From Antedon bifida (taxonomy: Eukaryota; Echinodermata; Crinoidea; Comatulida; Antedonidae): a stretch of 64,000 bases of DNA. The notes under the pieces were generated by a model. It had not been told where the DNA came from. It was given only the letters and a program-made list of their open reading frames with translations, and made no database searches. The position numbers were made by a program, and so were the translations under genes. Each line of letters opens with the position of its first letter. The stretch's first letter is position 1. The DNA is taken from the NCBI GenBank assembly GCA_963402885.1, contig OY727103.1, positions 18,750,085-18,814,084 of the forward strand, read 5' to 3'. Below, in pieces: positions 13,601 to 24,800 of the stretch.

Positions 13601-16049
13601 TCATAATGTCAAGGCATGAGGCTCTAAACTTTTAATTTATATGTACCTTAACCCATATAATCAGACATTTTTCTACACGACGATTTGACTGTAAAGATAG
13701 GTGACTTTGGTCTAGCAACTGTAAAATCCAGGTGGAGTGGATCTCACCAGTTTGAACAACCATCAGGATCAATATTGTGGATGGTAGGTTGACCTCTGTT
13801 AGCCATCAAGGTATTAGTGTTAGAGAGCACTAATACGAAGATCCTATTTATAATCTAATTCTATCATGCATTTCTTATATTTGATACGGCCATACTGCAT
13901 TGAAATACTGGTTCTCGTCAGGTCACCGAAGTTAAGCAACATTGGGCCCAGTTGCCTTCTGGCTAGATGTAATGATAGCATGTGATAGGCATGGGTTTAA
14001 GCCTATCTGTACCATACTGATTGCATTCTTGGGCAAGATGCTATACTCTCATTGCCTCGCCCTTTGGATGGGATGTAAAGCCGTTTTTGTCCTTTGTACA
14101 CTATTTGAAAACAGTGGGATGTGCTGGTCTGGTAGGCGCTGCACTGCTGGCTGCCTTGGTTTCCGTGGAGGTCCCAATCCAAATTTCCGCGGTTTCCAGT
14201 TAAGCTTGAGGACCAGAATAAAACTTGAACTAAAGGACTAGTGATCAGCAATAGTGCAAAAATCTTAAAGATAATTTATAAACCAGAGGGTTCACTATTT
14301 TGTTGTTTTCTCTCATGAATGGACACTGGAAACATGATGGATATAATATGTAACCTATAAATGTATTACTTTATTTTTGTACTTGTTTTTTTAATTTTAG
14401 GCCCCTGAGGTTATCCGTATGCAAGACCCTAACCCATACACATTCCAATCTGATGTATATGCTAATGGAGTTGTGTTGTATGAGTTGGTAACAGGTCAAT
14501 TACCGTATAGTCATATAAACAATAAAGATCAGGTAAAGTTTTGTTTATTATGCTAATATTATTGCTGACTTTTAACTTGTCGTAGTTAACGCTGTACTTT
14601 ATTATATTATCAACCAACCAATCTATTTCCAATAAAACATTTTCCTAACAAACATAAAACACATTAAGATGGAGGATGTCAACATTTACCCTAAAAGACA
14701 CGCATACAAATGTGTAATATTATATTAATACAGTACAAATAATGAATGTTTATGGGTGCAATAGTACAAATAATTTCATAAGGTGAAACATTTCATCTTT
14801 TACCTAATGAAATTATTTGGTTTATATAACACACCTACATTTAACAAGAGACTAAGCAGGCTTAAAGCCATTTAAAAAGCCAACGGAGTAGAACAATCAT
14901 AGATGTCTAAAGGTTGATTTTCATTATTAATCTATTTGTCATTTTGATTGATTTGTTTTCAGATAATTTGGATGGTAGGTCGTGGTTATCTACACCCAGA
15001 ACCTAACAAAGCTAAAGGTAATACACCTAAAGCATTGAAAAGGTTAATATCAGATAGCTGTAAATATAATAGAGATGAAAGACCTTTATTTCCACAGGTA
15101 AGCCCACATGTTATTATCATAATTTTTATCTTCATTGTCTTATCATTATGATTATCATGGTTATCAACATTCTCATCATGATTATCAACATTCTCATAAT
15201 GGTTACCAACATTCTCATCTTGGTTATCAACATTCTCATCGTGGTTATCAACATTCTCATCATGGTTATCAATATTCTCATCTTGGTTATCATCATTCTC
15301 ATCATGGTTATCAACATTGTCATCATGGTTATCAACATTGTCATCATGGTTATCAACATTCTCATCATGGTTATCAACATTCTCATCATGGTTATCATCA
15401 TTCTCATCATGGTTATCAACATTCTCATCATGGTTATCAACATTGTCATCATGTTATCAACATTCTCATCATGGTTATCATCATTCTCATCATGGTTATC
15501 ATAATTCTCATCATAGTTATCATCATGATTATCAACATTCTCATCATGGTTATCAACATTGTCATCATGGTTATCAACATTCTCATCATAGTTATCAACA
15601 TTCTCATCATGGTTATCAACATTCACATCATGGTTATCAACATTCTCATCAGTTTGCCTTTTTATTAAATGCCTCGCTATAGTCATTTTAATTCTCATCA
15701 CAGTTATCACTCTTCACTAATATGATAAATATCATCCTTCTATTCATCATGTAATAGTTATCATCATTCTCTTCACTATCTCTTTTATCAATTTAAAAAC
15801 CTACTGTAAATATTATATTTTCTTCAATGCTTTTGTAAACATTTGAAATATTATCACCCACAGATTTTAGCTTCATTGGAAAGCTTGGCACGATCGTTGC
15901 CCAAGATACATCGCAGCGCATCGGAACCTACAATTAACCGCGCAAGGTTAGCGTCGGATGACTTTGCTTACTGCCCGTCACCTAAGACTCCGATTCAAAG
16001 CCAATTTGGTGCTTTTCCATTATTTACGATTACAACTAACCATTTATAG
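1630..16049 (+). CDS. BRAF: B-Raf-type serine/threonine kinase (3' part of gene)
   Basis: MAPKKK linking Ras-GTP to MEK/ERK. Exons read by eye: 1630-1686, 2397-2557, 4629-4818, 9577-9607, 9914-10075, 10505-10623, 11201-11315, 11732-11816, 11940-12116, 12898-12944, 13665-13783, 14401-14532, 14963-15097, 15864-16049. They join in phase to 571 codons plus stop; 5' exons lie outside the window. Residues 1-19 are the end of the Ras-binding domain; 20-72 form a C1 zinc finger ([18 protein letters not shown]). [10 protein letters not shown] near 112 is the inhibitory 14-3-3 site. The N-region reads RRDSNDDWE, with Asn where human BRAF has the second Ser. The kinase has a GSGSFGTV loop, VAVKK lysine, HRDLKSNN (D377), DFG (D395) and [10 protein letters not shown] activation segment. 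The C-terminus has the RSASEP 14-3-3 site and SPKTPIQ, favouring B-Raf over C-Raf. All catalytic residues are present. Confidence 0.95.
3640..4330. repeat. Degenerate ~36-bp minisatellite in Raf intron
   Basis: Repeated 'actatagcatagtggtaccc' followed by 'aataaatacccaggtt', period about 36 bp, cleanest at 3830-4020 and drifting into diverged copies on both sides. It keeps reading frames open on the minus strand (GYHYAIV-type repeats), which are not believed to be coding. Confidence 0.85.
4462..4568 (+). other. Possible alternative Raf cassette exon
   Basis: An acceptor (ttgattttcag) is followed by an open stretch translating as [20 protein letters not shown] and more, ending near donors gtacgt (after 4564) or gtatac (after 4568). 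It can enter from the C1 exon in phase. It re-enters the following exon in frame only if the gtatac donor and a shifted acceptor after 4633 are used together. The constitutive join 2557 to 4629 works without it. It may be a chance open stretch. Confidence 0.25.
5369..5724. mobile_element. MITE-like element with inverted ends
   Basis: Left end ACTTAAAGATATATTGTCCCCC (5369-5390) is matched in inverted orientation by the right end 5703-5724 (gggggacaatacatctttaagt), one mismatch. The ~355-bp interior is AT-rich and has no convincing gene. Structure fits a non-autonomous DNA transposon in the Raf intron. Confidence 0.75.
6675..6849. mobile_element. Foldback / MITE with ~70-bp imperfect arms
   Basis: The left arm (6675-6750: ...gttctagcaaggttccagtc...caaatcaaatcgaatg...) is the imperfect reverse complement of the right arm (6780-6849: ...caatttgatttgccggctc...gaaccttgccagaac...). 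Nearly the whole 175 bp can fold as one hairpin. There is no coding content. Confidence 0.8.
7555..7662. repeat. 22-bp tandem repeat of a perfect palindrome (TTACTGCAGTAA)
   Basis: About five copies of a 22-bp unit, gttactgcagtaactacatttt. Each carries the 12-bp perfect palindrome TTACTGCAGTAA, which contains a PstI-like CTGCAG core. Degenerate relatives occur near 7776-7795 and 8399-8440. Confidence 0.85.
9368..9443. repeat. Two-copy direct repeat of ~37 bp
   Basis: The segment 'acttgtgcaatattctggtg' plus 'gaggtatgcaagcc' is immediately repeated with one substitution (gaggcatgcaagcc). It lies in a Raf intron just upstream of the 31-bp micro-exon. Confidence 0.8.
10800..11110 (-). mobile_element. 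Probable tRNA-derived SINE (minus orientation)
   Basis: Read on the minus strand, 11040-10935 contains an A-box-like ggtgcagtgtg and, about 45 bp later, a B-box-like ggctttgaatcc. This is followed by conserved-looking sequence including the complement of 'aaagcgcctaatgttgtgaaacc'. The box spacing fits a tRNA-headed SINE. Boundaries and target duplication could not be fixed. Confidence 0.45.
12711..12833. mobile_element. Foldback element in Raf intron
   Basis: The left arm (gtatggacagaatatgtcat, then gagttgaaagattg) is complemented by the right arm (caatctttcaactctagaaatattctctccatac) with a ~25-bp loop. This is an inverted-repeat, MITE-like structure without coding content. Confidence 0.7.
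13441..13500. repeat. Perfect 11-bp inverted repeat around a short loop
   Basis: GCACATGCTCA and TGAGCATGTGC flank a loop of about 8 bp (gaaacata). It may be part of a wider AT-rich repeat starting near 13190, whose other boundary was not found. Confidence 0.6.
13881..14240 (+). mobile_element. 5S rRNA-headed SINE (SINE3-like)
   Basis: The 5' part reads tacggccatactgcattgaa, then ctcgtcaggtcaccgaagttaagcaac and attgggcccagttgccttctggctagatg. This follows the order of 5S rRNA: TACGGCCATAC start, box A around AAGCTAAGC, intermediate element GGGCC, box C near TGGATGGGA. The downstream body has 'ttgggcaagatgctatactc' and 'attgcctcgccctttggatg', resembling bodies of other animal SINEs. It would have been transcribed by RNA polymerase III. 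It is inserted in plus orientation in the intron between the activation-loop exon and the next kinase exon of Raf. Poly-A end and target duplication were not resolved. Confidence 0.75.
15138..15655. repeat. 21-bp minisatellite (ttatcaacattctcatcatgg), ~24 copies
   Basis: The array has a 21-bp unit with variants (catcattctc, gtcatcatgg) and lies between the last two coding exons of Raf. Because 21 is divisible by 3 and the unit lacks stops in several frames, long open frames exist on both strands (His/Tyr-, Ile- and Met-rich). They are a composition artefact, not genes. Confidence 0.9.
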
Positions 16050-16900
16050 GACACAGCTTAAATATATTATATATACATATATATTAGTGCAACAGAACCA
16101 GAGCAGTTGGACAAGATTTGTTGAGACACAGATAACTGCCAAAATGGAGTCTGGTTAAACTATCATTGTTGTACCTTGCTTATCTACTGTCACGCTTACA
16201 CAGACATGGATCCAATGCATTTATTATTGGTATGTTTTATCGATATTGCAACAACTTGATGCTTATAAATGCAATGAAAGGAGGATTTTTATTTTTGTAA
16301 CCAATACCTATCGTAATAAATGAATTTACCTTTAAGTTACGTTGTCCTATTGATGGACATTGTAACGTTATGGATTTTTGTCATGTGATCAAATGTGACT
16401 CTGGCTTGTGCGTACGTACATTCATGGCACCACCATGTGACCACTCCAAAGCCTTTACACTATCCAGTTTAAACGTATTCAACATTGTATATTTCAACTT
16501 ACAGTATAACCTTTCCTCTGTGATGCCCCTATTAAGGGGACGCTTTCCCAAGAAACAACGAGCAATATATGTGTTAACAACAGCCACCTGCTATTCAGAG
16601 GTGTAATAGGAGTTCTACTGTGCCTGTCCAGTTTAAACAACCAATGCAACTAGACATCTTCACAGAAAACATCCAAGATATTTTAGATGAACTGGTTTCC
16701 TGATCTTTTTAAAGGACGGCTATTGTTGGATTTTTGTTAGTGGCAGTACAAGGATTTAACTTTTTTAATTTGCTTCTCATATTTCAACTACAGTATATTC
16801 AAAATTGAAACTTGTTTTAATTGTAAAGGCATTCAATTAGAATAATTCTATAGCTATATAACCAGATTTATTTATTTACGTTTTTAATAAATTCACCACA
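16050..16900 (+). other. Raf 3' UTR and downstream flank
   Basis: The sequence after the Raf stop codon contains AATAAA-type signals near 16315 (cgtaataaatg) and 16884 (tttaataaattc), either of which could end the transcript. No further coding exon was recognised. Confidence 0.5.
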
Positions 16901-17779
16901 TTATGTAAACATTTAACATCTGAGAAAGAACATTAAATCTTCAAGCATGTTGCTTGAATTCCTACAGGGTGTTTTATTTTTCCACAAAAAGGGCAAAATC
17001 GTCATGAGCTAGGCTAATTAGGTATGATGCTGATGTGTAGTTTGAAACGGCACTTAGAACACTGGATACAGGATTGATCTTTACAACTTGCTTCAAATTC
17101 TGAACCATTTAAAAAAAAAATTATGGATTCTAATTAATTTGTTCTGTACTTAAGTAGATCTTATTTTATAAACCCATATATTGGTTAATTTAATTAATTA
17201 AAATATATAGTACACAATGTGTTGGAACCTCTCTTTTTCTAAAGTACTTTTTAAAAACTAGAGACAGCAGTAGACTTTCTCTTGACGATTGTTTCCCCTT
17301 TTGTGGAAAAACGACCCCTCCCCCTTCTTTTTGTAATGATGCAACACATACCCATACCGTAATGACATGATCAAATTATGTGAAGAGTATTAGCAGTAAC
17401 ATCGTACTATTGGTAGCATTGCAAAATGATTGTTAATGTTGGAATTCTTCTAACTCACATTACTAGTAGACCTAGATGACAATGTGTCATTATGAGGATA
17501 TTGGTGAACCATCATTCTATAGTGAAGTAATTGTATTAATGTTGAAGAGATTGTCATGGCAGAAAATAGAATAGGAATTTATGCAACAAAATGCAAGAAT
17601 CATGGTGTATTGCAATACATGGGATTAGATACTGATATGTTGTGAGCTTTACTTGTGACAAGAGTACCAGTTGCGGTAAAAGGTGTGGCATTGGAACTTT
17701 ATGATCATTGAGAGGAATGCGTTGAAACATATACCAATATGAGAGATCACATTTAAAGATGAAATATAATTTATATAAA

Positions 17780-18310
17780 GGAAGAAGTCACAGTATTAAC
17801 AGAGCTGCCATTGGAGAATAAATTTATTGAAAGGAAGAGAGCGTTTAACAGAGACTGCGATTGGAAAATAGAGTTATTGAAGGAAGCGTTTAACAGAGCT
17901 GCCATTGGAAAATAGAGTTATTGAAGGAAGAAATCCTTGTAACAGAGCTGCCATTGGAAAATAGAGTTATTGAAGGAAGAAATCGTTGTAACAGAGCTGC
18001 CATTGGAAATAGAGTTATTGAAGGAAGAAATCCTTGTAACAGAGCTGCCATTGGAAAATAGAGTTATTGAAGGAAGCGTTTAACAGAGCCTGCGATTGGA
18101 AAATAGAGTTATTGAAGGAAGAAATCCTTGTAACAGAGCTGCCATTGGAAAATAGAGTTATTGAAGGAATAAATCGTTGTAACAGAGCTGCCATTGGAAA
18201 ATAGAGTTATTGAAGGAATAAATCGTTGTAACAGAGCTGCCATTGGAAAATAGAGTTATTGAAGGAAGAAATCCTTGCCATTGGAAAATAAAGTTATTGG
18301 AGAAAGAAAT
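17780..18310. repeat. ~49-bp tandem repeat with shortened variants
   Basis: The unit is gaaaatagagttattgaagg, aagaaatccttgtaacagag, ctgccattg (49 bp), about ten copies, some shortened to ~40 bp where 'aaatccttg' is replaced by 'cgttt'. It lies in the non-coding flank downstream of Raf. A minus-strand open frame across it reflects the repeat only. Confidence 0.9.
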
Positions 18311-20150
18311 TGCACAAACGCCATTGAAAAATTTCCAGAATAGTAATTTAAAAAGATTGTTATAACAGAGATTCCGCTGGAGGATACGGTTATTTAAAGG
18401 AAGAAATTGCAGTAACATAGACGTCATTGAAAATATAGTTTTTTGAAAAAGAGATTGCAATAATACAGATGTCATTGAAAGTTGCATTATTATTATTAGA
18501 GAATGTGCCGTTCTGAAAGTATTACTTATAAGAACAGATTGTCGTAATAGAGTTGGCAATGGAGAAAACAATGAATGCTCCGAAGTTATGAAAACATCTT
18601 TTGATAGAGAAAATGGCATAATTCTAGTGTGCTGATGTCATACTCTTCTTTAGATATACAGTAATAGTCAAGTCAAGTCAAGTCTCATTAATTATCATTT
18701 GTTTTAGGAAGAAAAAAAGAATATTCATTACTGTTGACTGACAGTGTGTATTAGATGGTTTTGAAATAGGTCCCATTCAAGTAGACAATTCACCATTTTA
18801 AATGAATAGCTGGAAGTAGCTGTTGCCACAAGAGAAGGAAACGTTTTAAAAAAAAAATTTCATGTGAGAGGAAAGGTTATTGCATTATTACATTAAGTTG
18901 TATGCTTTTAAATTTCCAATGGTTGTAAAATGGAAAGCATTTTCTTCTATGTTTACACACACTCTGGTACAATATTTCCGTTTTATGTCATAACATATTC
19001 AGTACTTATCTAATGTTGCATTGGTTGTACAAACTGCTAATAAGAACTTATCGAAGACTTCTCAATTAAGTGTTACGGTCGTATGCACATGTTTTCAAAC
19101 TCATTGGTGTTGTGATAGCTTCCCATACTTTTCTGGAAACGCCAAGTTTTCAAATTATGAGTATTTATAATGCCATCGTTTGTTTAAGCATACTTAAAGC
19201 TCTGTTTATGTTTTGGGAGAAAAGAAAAGCCCCTGTAATAATCTTGACTACGGGCTTGGACGCTCCTAGCAGTAAGATAGCGGAAATTAACGAAGACTGC
19301 CATATGTAAATTATTCTGTATTTATATGAATTCATAAACGTCACTTCCTCTGCTTTATCCCATGACGTCACAACAAAGTGAAGGTAAGCTGTGCACATAG
19401 ATTGTCAAATACAGTTAGTTGTCAGTGTTGTTGTAATTTCCGACCCCCGGCTTGTAATCCTGTTCGGTGGATGCTATTGTAATTTTATATTTACTATAAA
19501 GAGTGTTCTCAATTTATACTTAACACACATTTGTCATAATTTATTGCAGACCTTATTGTTTCTTTTCTTACGAGTATGTCATATTTAGATAGAATTTGGT
19601 ATTAGACGCATATAATGTGTATAGCGAACTGCTAATATAGAATAATTGTTATGTTATTTCAGTTTTAATTCGGTATGTATAGTTGAGTACAATAATTTGC
19701 ATAAATATTTTTAAATATATGTCGTTTTGATGTATTAACGAGAAATGACGTTTAAAACTTAACATTTTTGTATTAATTCATAGATATTATCTGCAAATAC
19801 GAATGCATTGACTGTAAATATATATAGATTAATCTCTACGAGAGAAAAAGCGCCGCTGGTGGCCCTTTGCAAAGACGAATAGATAGTTCGGTAGCAAGAG
19901 GTATAATAGGCCTAATGTGTACTCTTGCTTGTATTATTATACTTAGCTCGTTATATTATGCAATGCTAGGTTAAACCTTATTATAGAGTTGGGGATTTTG
20001 AGAGGAGTAAAAAGTTTAGATAAGTCGTATGATAGGTCAAAACAATTATGAAGTAAAAAACCCGCAGTGCAATACACATAATAATTCATACATAATGCCG
20101 TGTGGGGAAAATGCGCTTCTGTTTCGTTAGGCATGGGTAATACAGATTAA
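18310..20150. other. Intergenic stretch without recognised gene
   Basis: AT-rich sequence between Raf and the properdin-like gene. It holds diverged edges of the 49-bp repeat up to about 18600 and short chance reading frames (for example 19070-19309) with no recognisable domain or splice context. Confidence 0.5.
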
Positions 20151-20157
20151 CGTTATT

Positions 20158-20320
20158 GCAACTTCGTTCCCACTAAACCGTCGTTTGCACTTGGACGTTA
20201 GCGCAACGCAAATAATCTGACAGCGAAATAGAACATCTGAATTATCGCTTGTGATTGGTCAACTCACTTTCGTCGCGTGTACGCCCGTACTTTGCGTCCA
20301 GATGGGAACCAAGCTTTAGA
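20158..20320. mobile_element. MITE, family A (ends like TTCCCACTAGGACGCAA), copy 1
   Basis: The left end cgttcccactaaaccgtcg and the right end tttgcgtccagatgggaacc are inverted relatives. The interior holds cttgtgattggtcaactcac, a CCAAT-box-like motif typical of this family. Related copies lie at 25208-25325, 26120-26270, 34880-35200 and 46560-46650. Confidence 0.7.
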
Positions 20321-20324
20321 ACGT

Positions 20325-20564
20325 ACACGTAACGCAAGTATTTTGACCAGTCACGCTGGATGACCATCCGAAATGTCCCTTGTGGTTCGTTAACTTACTT
20401 ACGTTGCACGTACATACGTTCTAGTGCGAACCAGACTTCAACCTTGTGATTCGTTAACTTACTTACGTTGCACGTACATACGTTCTAGTGCGAACCAGAC
20501 TTCAACCTTGTGATTCGTTAACTTACTTACGTTGCACGTACATACGTTCTAGTGCGAACCAGAC
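20325..20564. repeat. 64-bp tandem repeat (3 copies) derived from a MITE end
   Basis: The unit begins tgtgattcgttaacttactt and continues with acgttgcacgtacatacgttctagtgcgaaccagacttcaacct. Copies start at 20381, 20445 and 20509. With the upstream 'ttagaacgtacacgtaacgc' it forms inverted ends, so the array looks like internal amplification of the right half of a family-A-like MITE. Confidence 0.8.
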
Positions 20565-21698
20565 TCTTTGGGATAGTATGAATTTGGGTAGAAAGGAACT
20601 TTGTTATGCGACATGAATAATGTTACAGATAATTATATTTTGGTAGTGATGTAAGTTTTAAAAAGGATTCAATCTGCATATTCAACAACATTTAATTCTG
20701 GCCTTAAGAATAATAATGTATTAGTTATGTTGGTCACTGTGACTGTTTAGGCCACCATATAAGAACTGCTGATGAAGTGCTTTAGCTACCGTCTGTTGGT
20801 GAACTTATGTACTGCAACGAATGTATTTGCCCATTAAAAGTAATAAATGCGGTGTAAATTTCCATTTTCTAAAGCTGGTGTCCTTGAGTTTTTTTGTGTT
20901 GTTACATGCTGGAGATAAAGTTCTGATATGAAGCGTCACACAAATACCCACAGAACGTTTTAAATAAAAGGACTTGAACGGTATGTGGGCCCTACATGTT
21001 GCTTCCATTCTCACTTTTGAAGTGTGAAACAAGGATGCAAGCATGAACTCATTCCGGATTTTTTTTTTCTGGCTGTTTTTCTTTCTACACGTGCCCTGAT
21101 GACCCAACTGGCATCTTGTCTATATCTAGGAATCTTTTTAAACTTTTACGTTTGAAAGCATGTACTGAGATTAGAAGCTTTAAGTGAATGAACTTCTCTA
21201 CACGAATGATGCTGCAACTGTTGCGCACTCGCCATGTAGTTGAGCTCTAGACATCATGCAATGCCTTCTCCAGTGCATGTGATGAGTTTGGTCTTAAGAT
21301 CAACCTATAGGAAAAACTGTGATTCTATCTAGTCGAAATATACCACCAGCCACCAATGTGAAAAAGTTATTAACAAATTAGATGCCGAGATATTTTTTCG
21401 CATAGAAAAAGCTACAAAACAGTCACCGTTTTAGCGTACGATGCAAATCACTCGATCCTATCGTGAACCCTCTGTTAAAAAGAAAGTTTTCCTTATTACA
21501 TTTTAATCATGTTTGGCTTTGTTTATATTGGGTAAACAACTCTTTAAAGCATACCCTGGAAAGAAATGATTTCACACGAGGAAAGTCCGGGTTGTCGGCC
21601 TGCAGTGCAATGTTTCTATTTTTATTTTATTTGAGACAGTATCGGTATTATCCCTTACATTTTCCGGAAATATTTGGACGTTATATCCAGCAATTCTT

Positions 21699-21724
21699 AT
21701 TGGTTCTTTTTGTCTTTATATAAG
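21699..21724 (+). promoter_or_regulatory. Probable core promoter of the properdin-like gene (CCAAT and TATA boxes)
   Basis: ATTGG (inverted CCAAT) at 21699-21703 is followed by TATATAAG at 21717-21724, about 145 bp upstream of the start codon at 21868. A CACGTG E-box (21725-21730) follows directly. Spacing fits transcription starting near 21750. Confidence 0.5.
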
Positions 21725-21867
21725 CACGTGATGGCACGGTATTGTTTTATTTTAAGGCGATGACATTATTGGCTTGTTTATTACAAATTGGCTGTCTCTA
21801 GTAGTTCCAAGCACTTGTTTTAACCTCACACAGACTTCTTTTACATTGGAGTTATAAAACAACAGAT

Positions 21868-24800
21868 ATGAGATTGTATAGTTTTAACTTGTTCTTCGCC
21901 TTTATATCAACTGCAGGTAAGGTTTTACGTATTCTCCATGCTCGTTTACCAGAACACGGGATGTCTTATAATTTAATGTTATTTTTATAAACATTAGGGA
22001 TATTCTTAATCAAAATCAAATTACTGTTAAATAGGCTATAGTAACTGTTTCTAGAAATCCAACAGAACATCGGGATGTATTATAATTTAATGTAAATTAA
22101 TTGTTTTATATAAAAAGGCCTAATGATGTTTAATGTCTTTTTCTGTCCAAAAGCTGCAAGTTATTGCTTCAAGAGCTACGCAGAAAAGAGTGGTGGTAAC
22201 TCGCGATGTAAACAGCGATTAACAGGTCTTGGTAGTGAAATAAGCGAAGAGGATTGTTGCCAGCATTCTAGTGCCGCAGGATTCTCCAAACATCGGAAGG
22301 GTTTACGTTGCACGCCATGTAATAGGCCTAGCCCAACAGAGACAAGTTCAGGTTAGGTCATATGTTTTATATTTATTACTGCAAATAAATGTTTGTTTTA
22401 ATATGATTGATATTGATAACCTTTACATATATACACATATATATCTCTCCAAAAATGTACTTCCATCGCAAAACCAGTCATAACATTCAATCTTCGCGGC
22501 GAAAGTACAAAATATGTGGCGTACACGAAAAAAGTAGTATTAAACGATCGTTTAATAGTGCGTACTATTGCACGTCATGTGACCCACAATTGTCTAATCA
22601 AATGACAGGAATTTATTTAGGTGTTATATAATCTACGATACTGTATTGAACAATTCTATTCAAAACTATGACATGACAAATAGGGACTATGCAAGGACTA
22701 AGTAAGGACCAAAACGAAGTGTGTTTGGCCGGGAATTGATAACCGATTAATCTAAAATTGGTGAGAAAATCTGCTTTCGCTATCTAATAGCACAAAACCA
22801 ACATGCTGAACTACACTGTATGATTGGCTGTGTGTTTGTTCGCATCGAAAAGGTTTCGAAGACTTTGAAGATATCTTTTTATTTTTTTTTATTTCCTTCT
22901 ATCCACCGCATTTGTTTCCTCAATAAATGTCTCTATTTTGTATCTTTATTTTAGTTTGGACAGATTGGAGTGACTGGCGCCCGTGTAGTGCGACTTGTGG
23001 TAACGGAACTCAGCTTAGGTACCGAACGTGCCAATCGCATGCCTGTTCAGGAAATCCTGTTGATATTCGACCTTGCAGTGATCAACAAGTATGTCCAGGT
23101 AAAGAATTATTTCATAAAGTTACAAGGCACAAGTTGAAAAGTCAATCTGAATTGTTGCTACTGATGTACCTTTCCGCGCCTATAAATAAAAGTTCAAGAC
23201 AAGGCAAACAAAACAAAGAAACTTTTCATTTGAATAAGTGCAAGCTCAGCTGTTTTTTACATCTTGTTCAGAAGATGTTGGTAGGGTGTGTGTAGGGGCG
23301 TGGTTTAAATGATTGCATGTTTGTCGTTTATCGCTGAATTCGAGGTTTCAACTGATCTATTTTAATTAATCTATGTTTTTTGTTTGTCAGTGGCCGTAGA
23401 TGGTGGATGGACACGTTGGAAAAGATGGAGCTCTTGCACGGTCTCATGCGGGACAGGTTATCAGTATCGTGTACGAACTTGTTCAAATCCACCGCCATTG
23501 TACGAGGGCCGTCAGTGTGTAGGCAAAGATAGTATCGTAAGATCATGTACAGTTCGAAAATCGTGTGCTGGTACGTTTCAATGAGTTTTGTTCATGACAA
23601 TTAGGTAATTAGCACAGGGAATATTACAGTATTTAGACTCTGTCTGCAGGATGAAACTTCCAACAGTCAAGTGAGTTATTTTTGTAGTGAGAAAACATAC
23701 AGCAGACAGCATATGACCCCTTGACCCTGGAATTTGTAATCATTTATACATAAGACAGGTTTTACTGGACAATTCTGCTCTAACAAAATGTATAAATAAT
23801 TAGTCAATAGATCAAGCCAGGAAGTTAAAATAAATGTTCTTATATTTTTTCTGTTTGATAATGCAGTTCATGGAGGTTGGAGCCCATGGAGCAGTTACTC
23901 GCAGTGTGATAGAACATGCGGTAATAGTGGTATGAAAGTACGAACTCGTAGCTGTACCAATCCAGCTCCAGCGAATGGCGGTGATGACTGTCATGGACTT
24001 GCTCTTGAACAATCTCCATGCACTGATCTTAAAGCATGTCCAGGTATTCAAAAGTATTACCTGTGTTCACACGCACTGAAGTTAATCGTGCATATAACCC
24101 AGTTAAACTGATCCGATCATCATCCGAGTTACACCCGAAGCTGTTCGTGTGCTGCTCCGTAATTCTCTTCGTGTCATTAACTCTTACTTCCAATAACTCC
24201 GATAGGTTTTAGATACATAAAATGTAACTTTTCCTAATAAATTTCATAATAAATGTAACGTTAGACAACTGATAGGATTTACAATGGAAGTATATCAGAT
24301 TTTTAACCAGTGCGTTTGAACACAAAACAACTAAATAACATGCATTATTGTCTGTTAGTTAACTCGGGATTTAACTCCGATCGAGAAAGGCATATTGATA
24401 CAAGTGAGGTCATAGGAAAAGACAATGCTGACTGCCTGCTGCCACATGTTCTTTACTTTCTGTTATCAGTACTATCTCTTTACAATCACTAAACTGTGTC
24501 TAAATATCAATGCATTCGTGTCATTGTGGAATTTCATACTTACAACAATTTTCTTACAGTTGATGGTTCCTGGTCTACTTGGTCGGCATGGTCTGGGTGT
24601 AGTGCAACGTGTGATACTGGTGTTCGGATCAGGACAAGACTATGCAATACTCCTCGTCCACAACATGGTGGTAAAGATTGTCCTTCGGAAAGTAGACAAA
24701 CCAGAAACTGTACAGCGCATGTCAGGTGCCCAAGTAAGTCACAATTTGCAAAAATTAGTGAACTTCAATACCTTCCAAGACAGGGTAAAAACGCTTTGAA

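Noticed and set aside
15132-15710. Several overlapping long open frames (His/Tyr-, Ile-, Met- and Asp/Asn-rich)
   Set aside because: All are generated by the 21-bp minisatellite and overlap on both strands.
18158-18619. 153-codon open frame on minus
   Set aside because: It runs across the 49-bp tandem repeat and its peptide repeats with it; no gene context.
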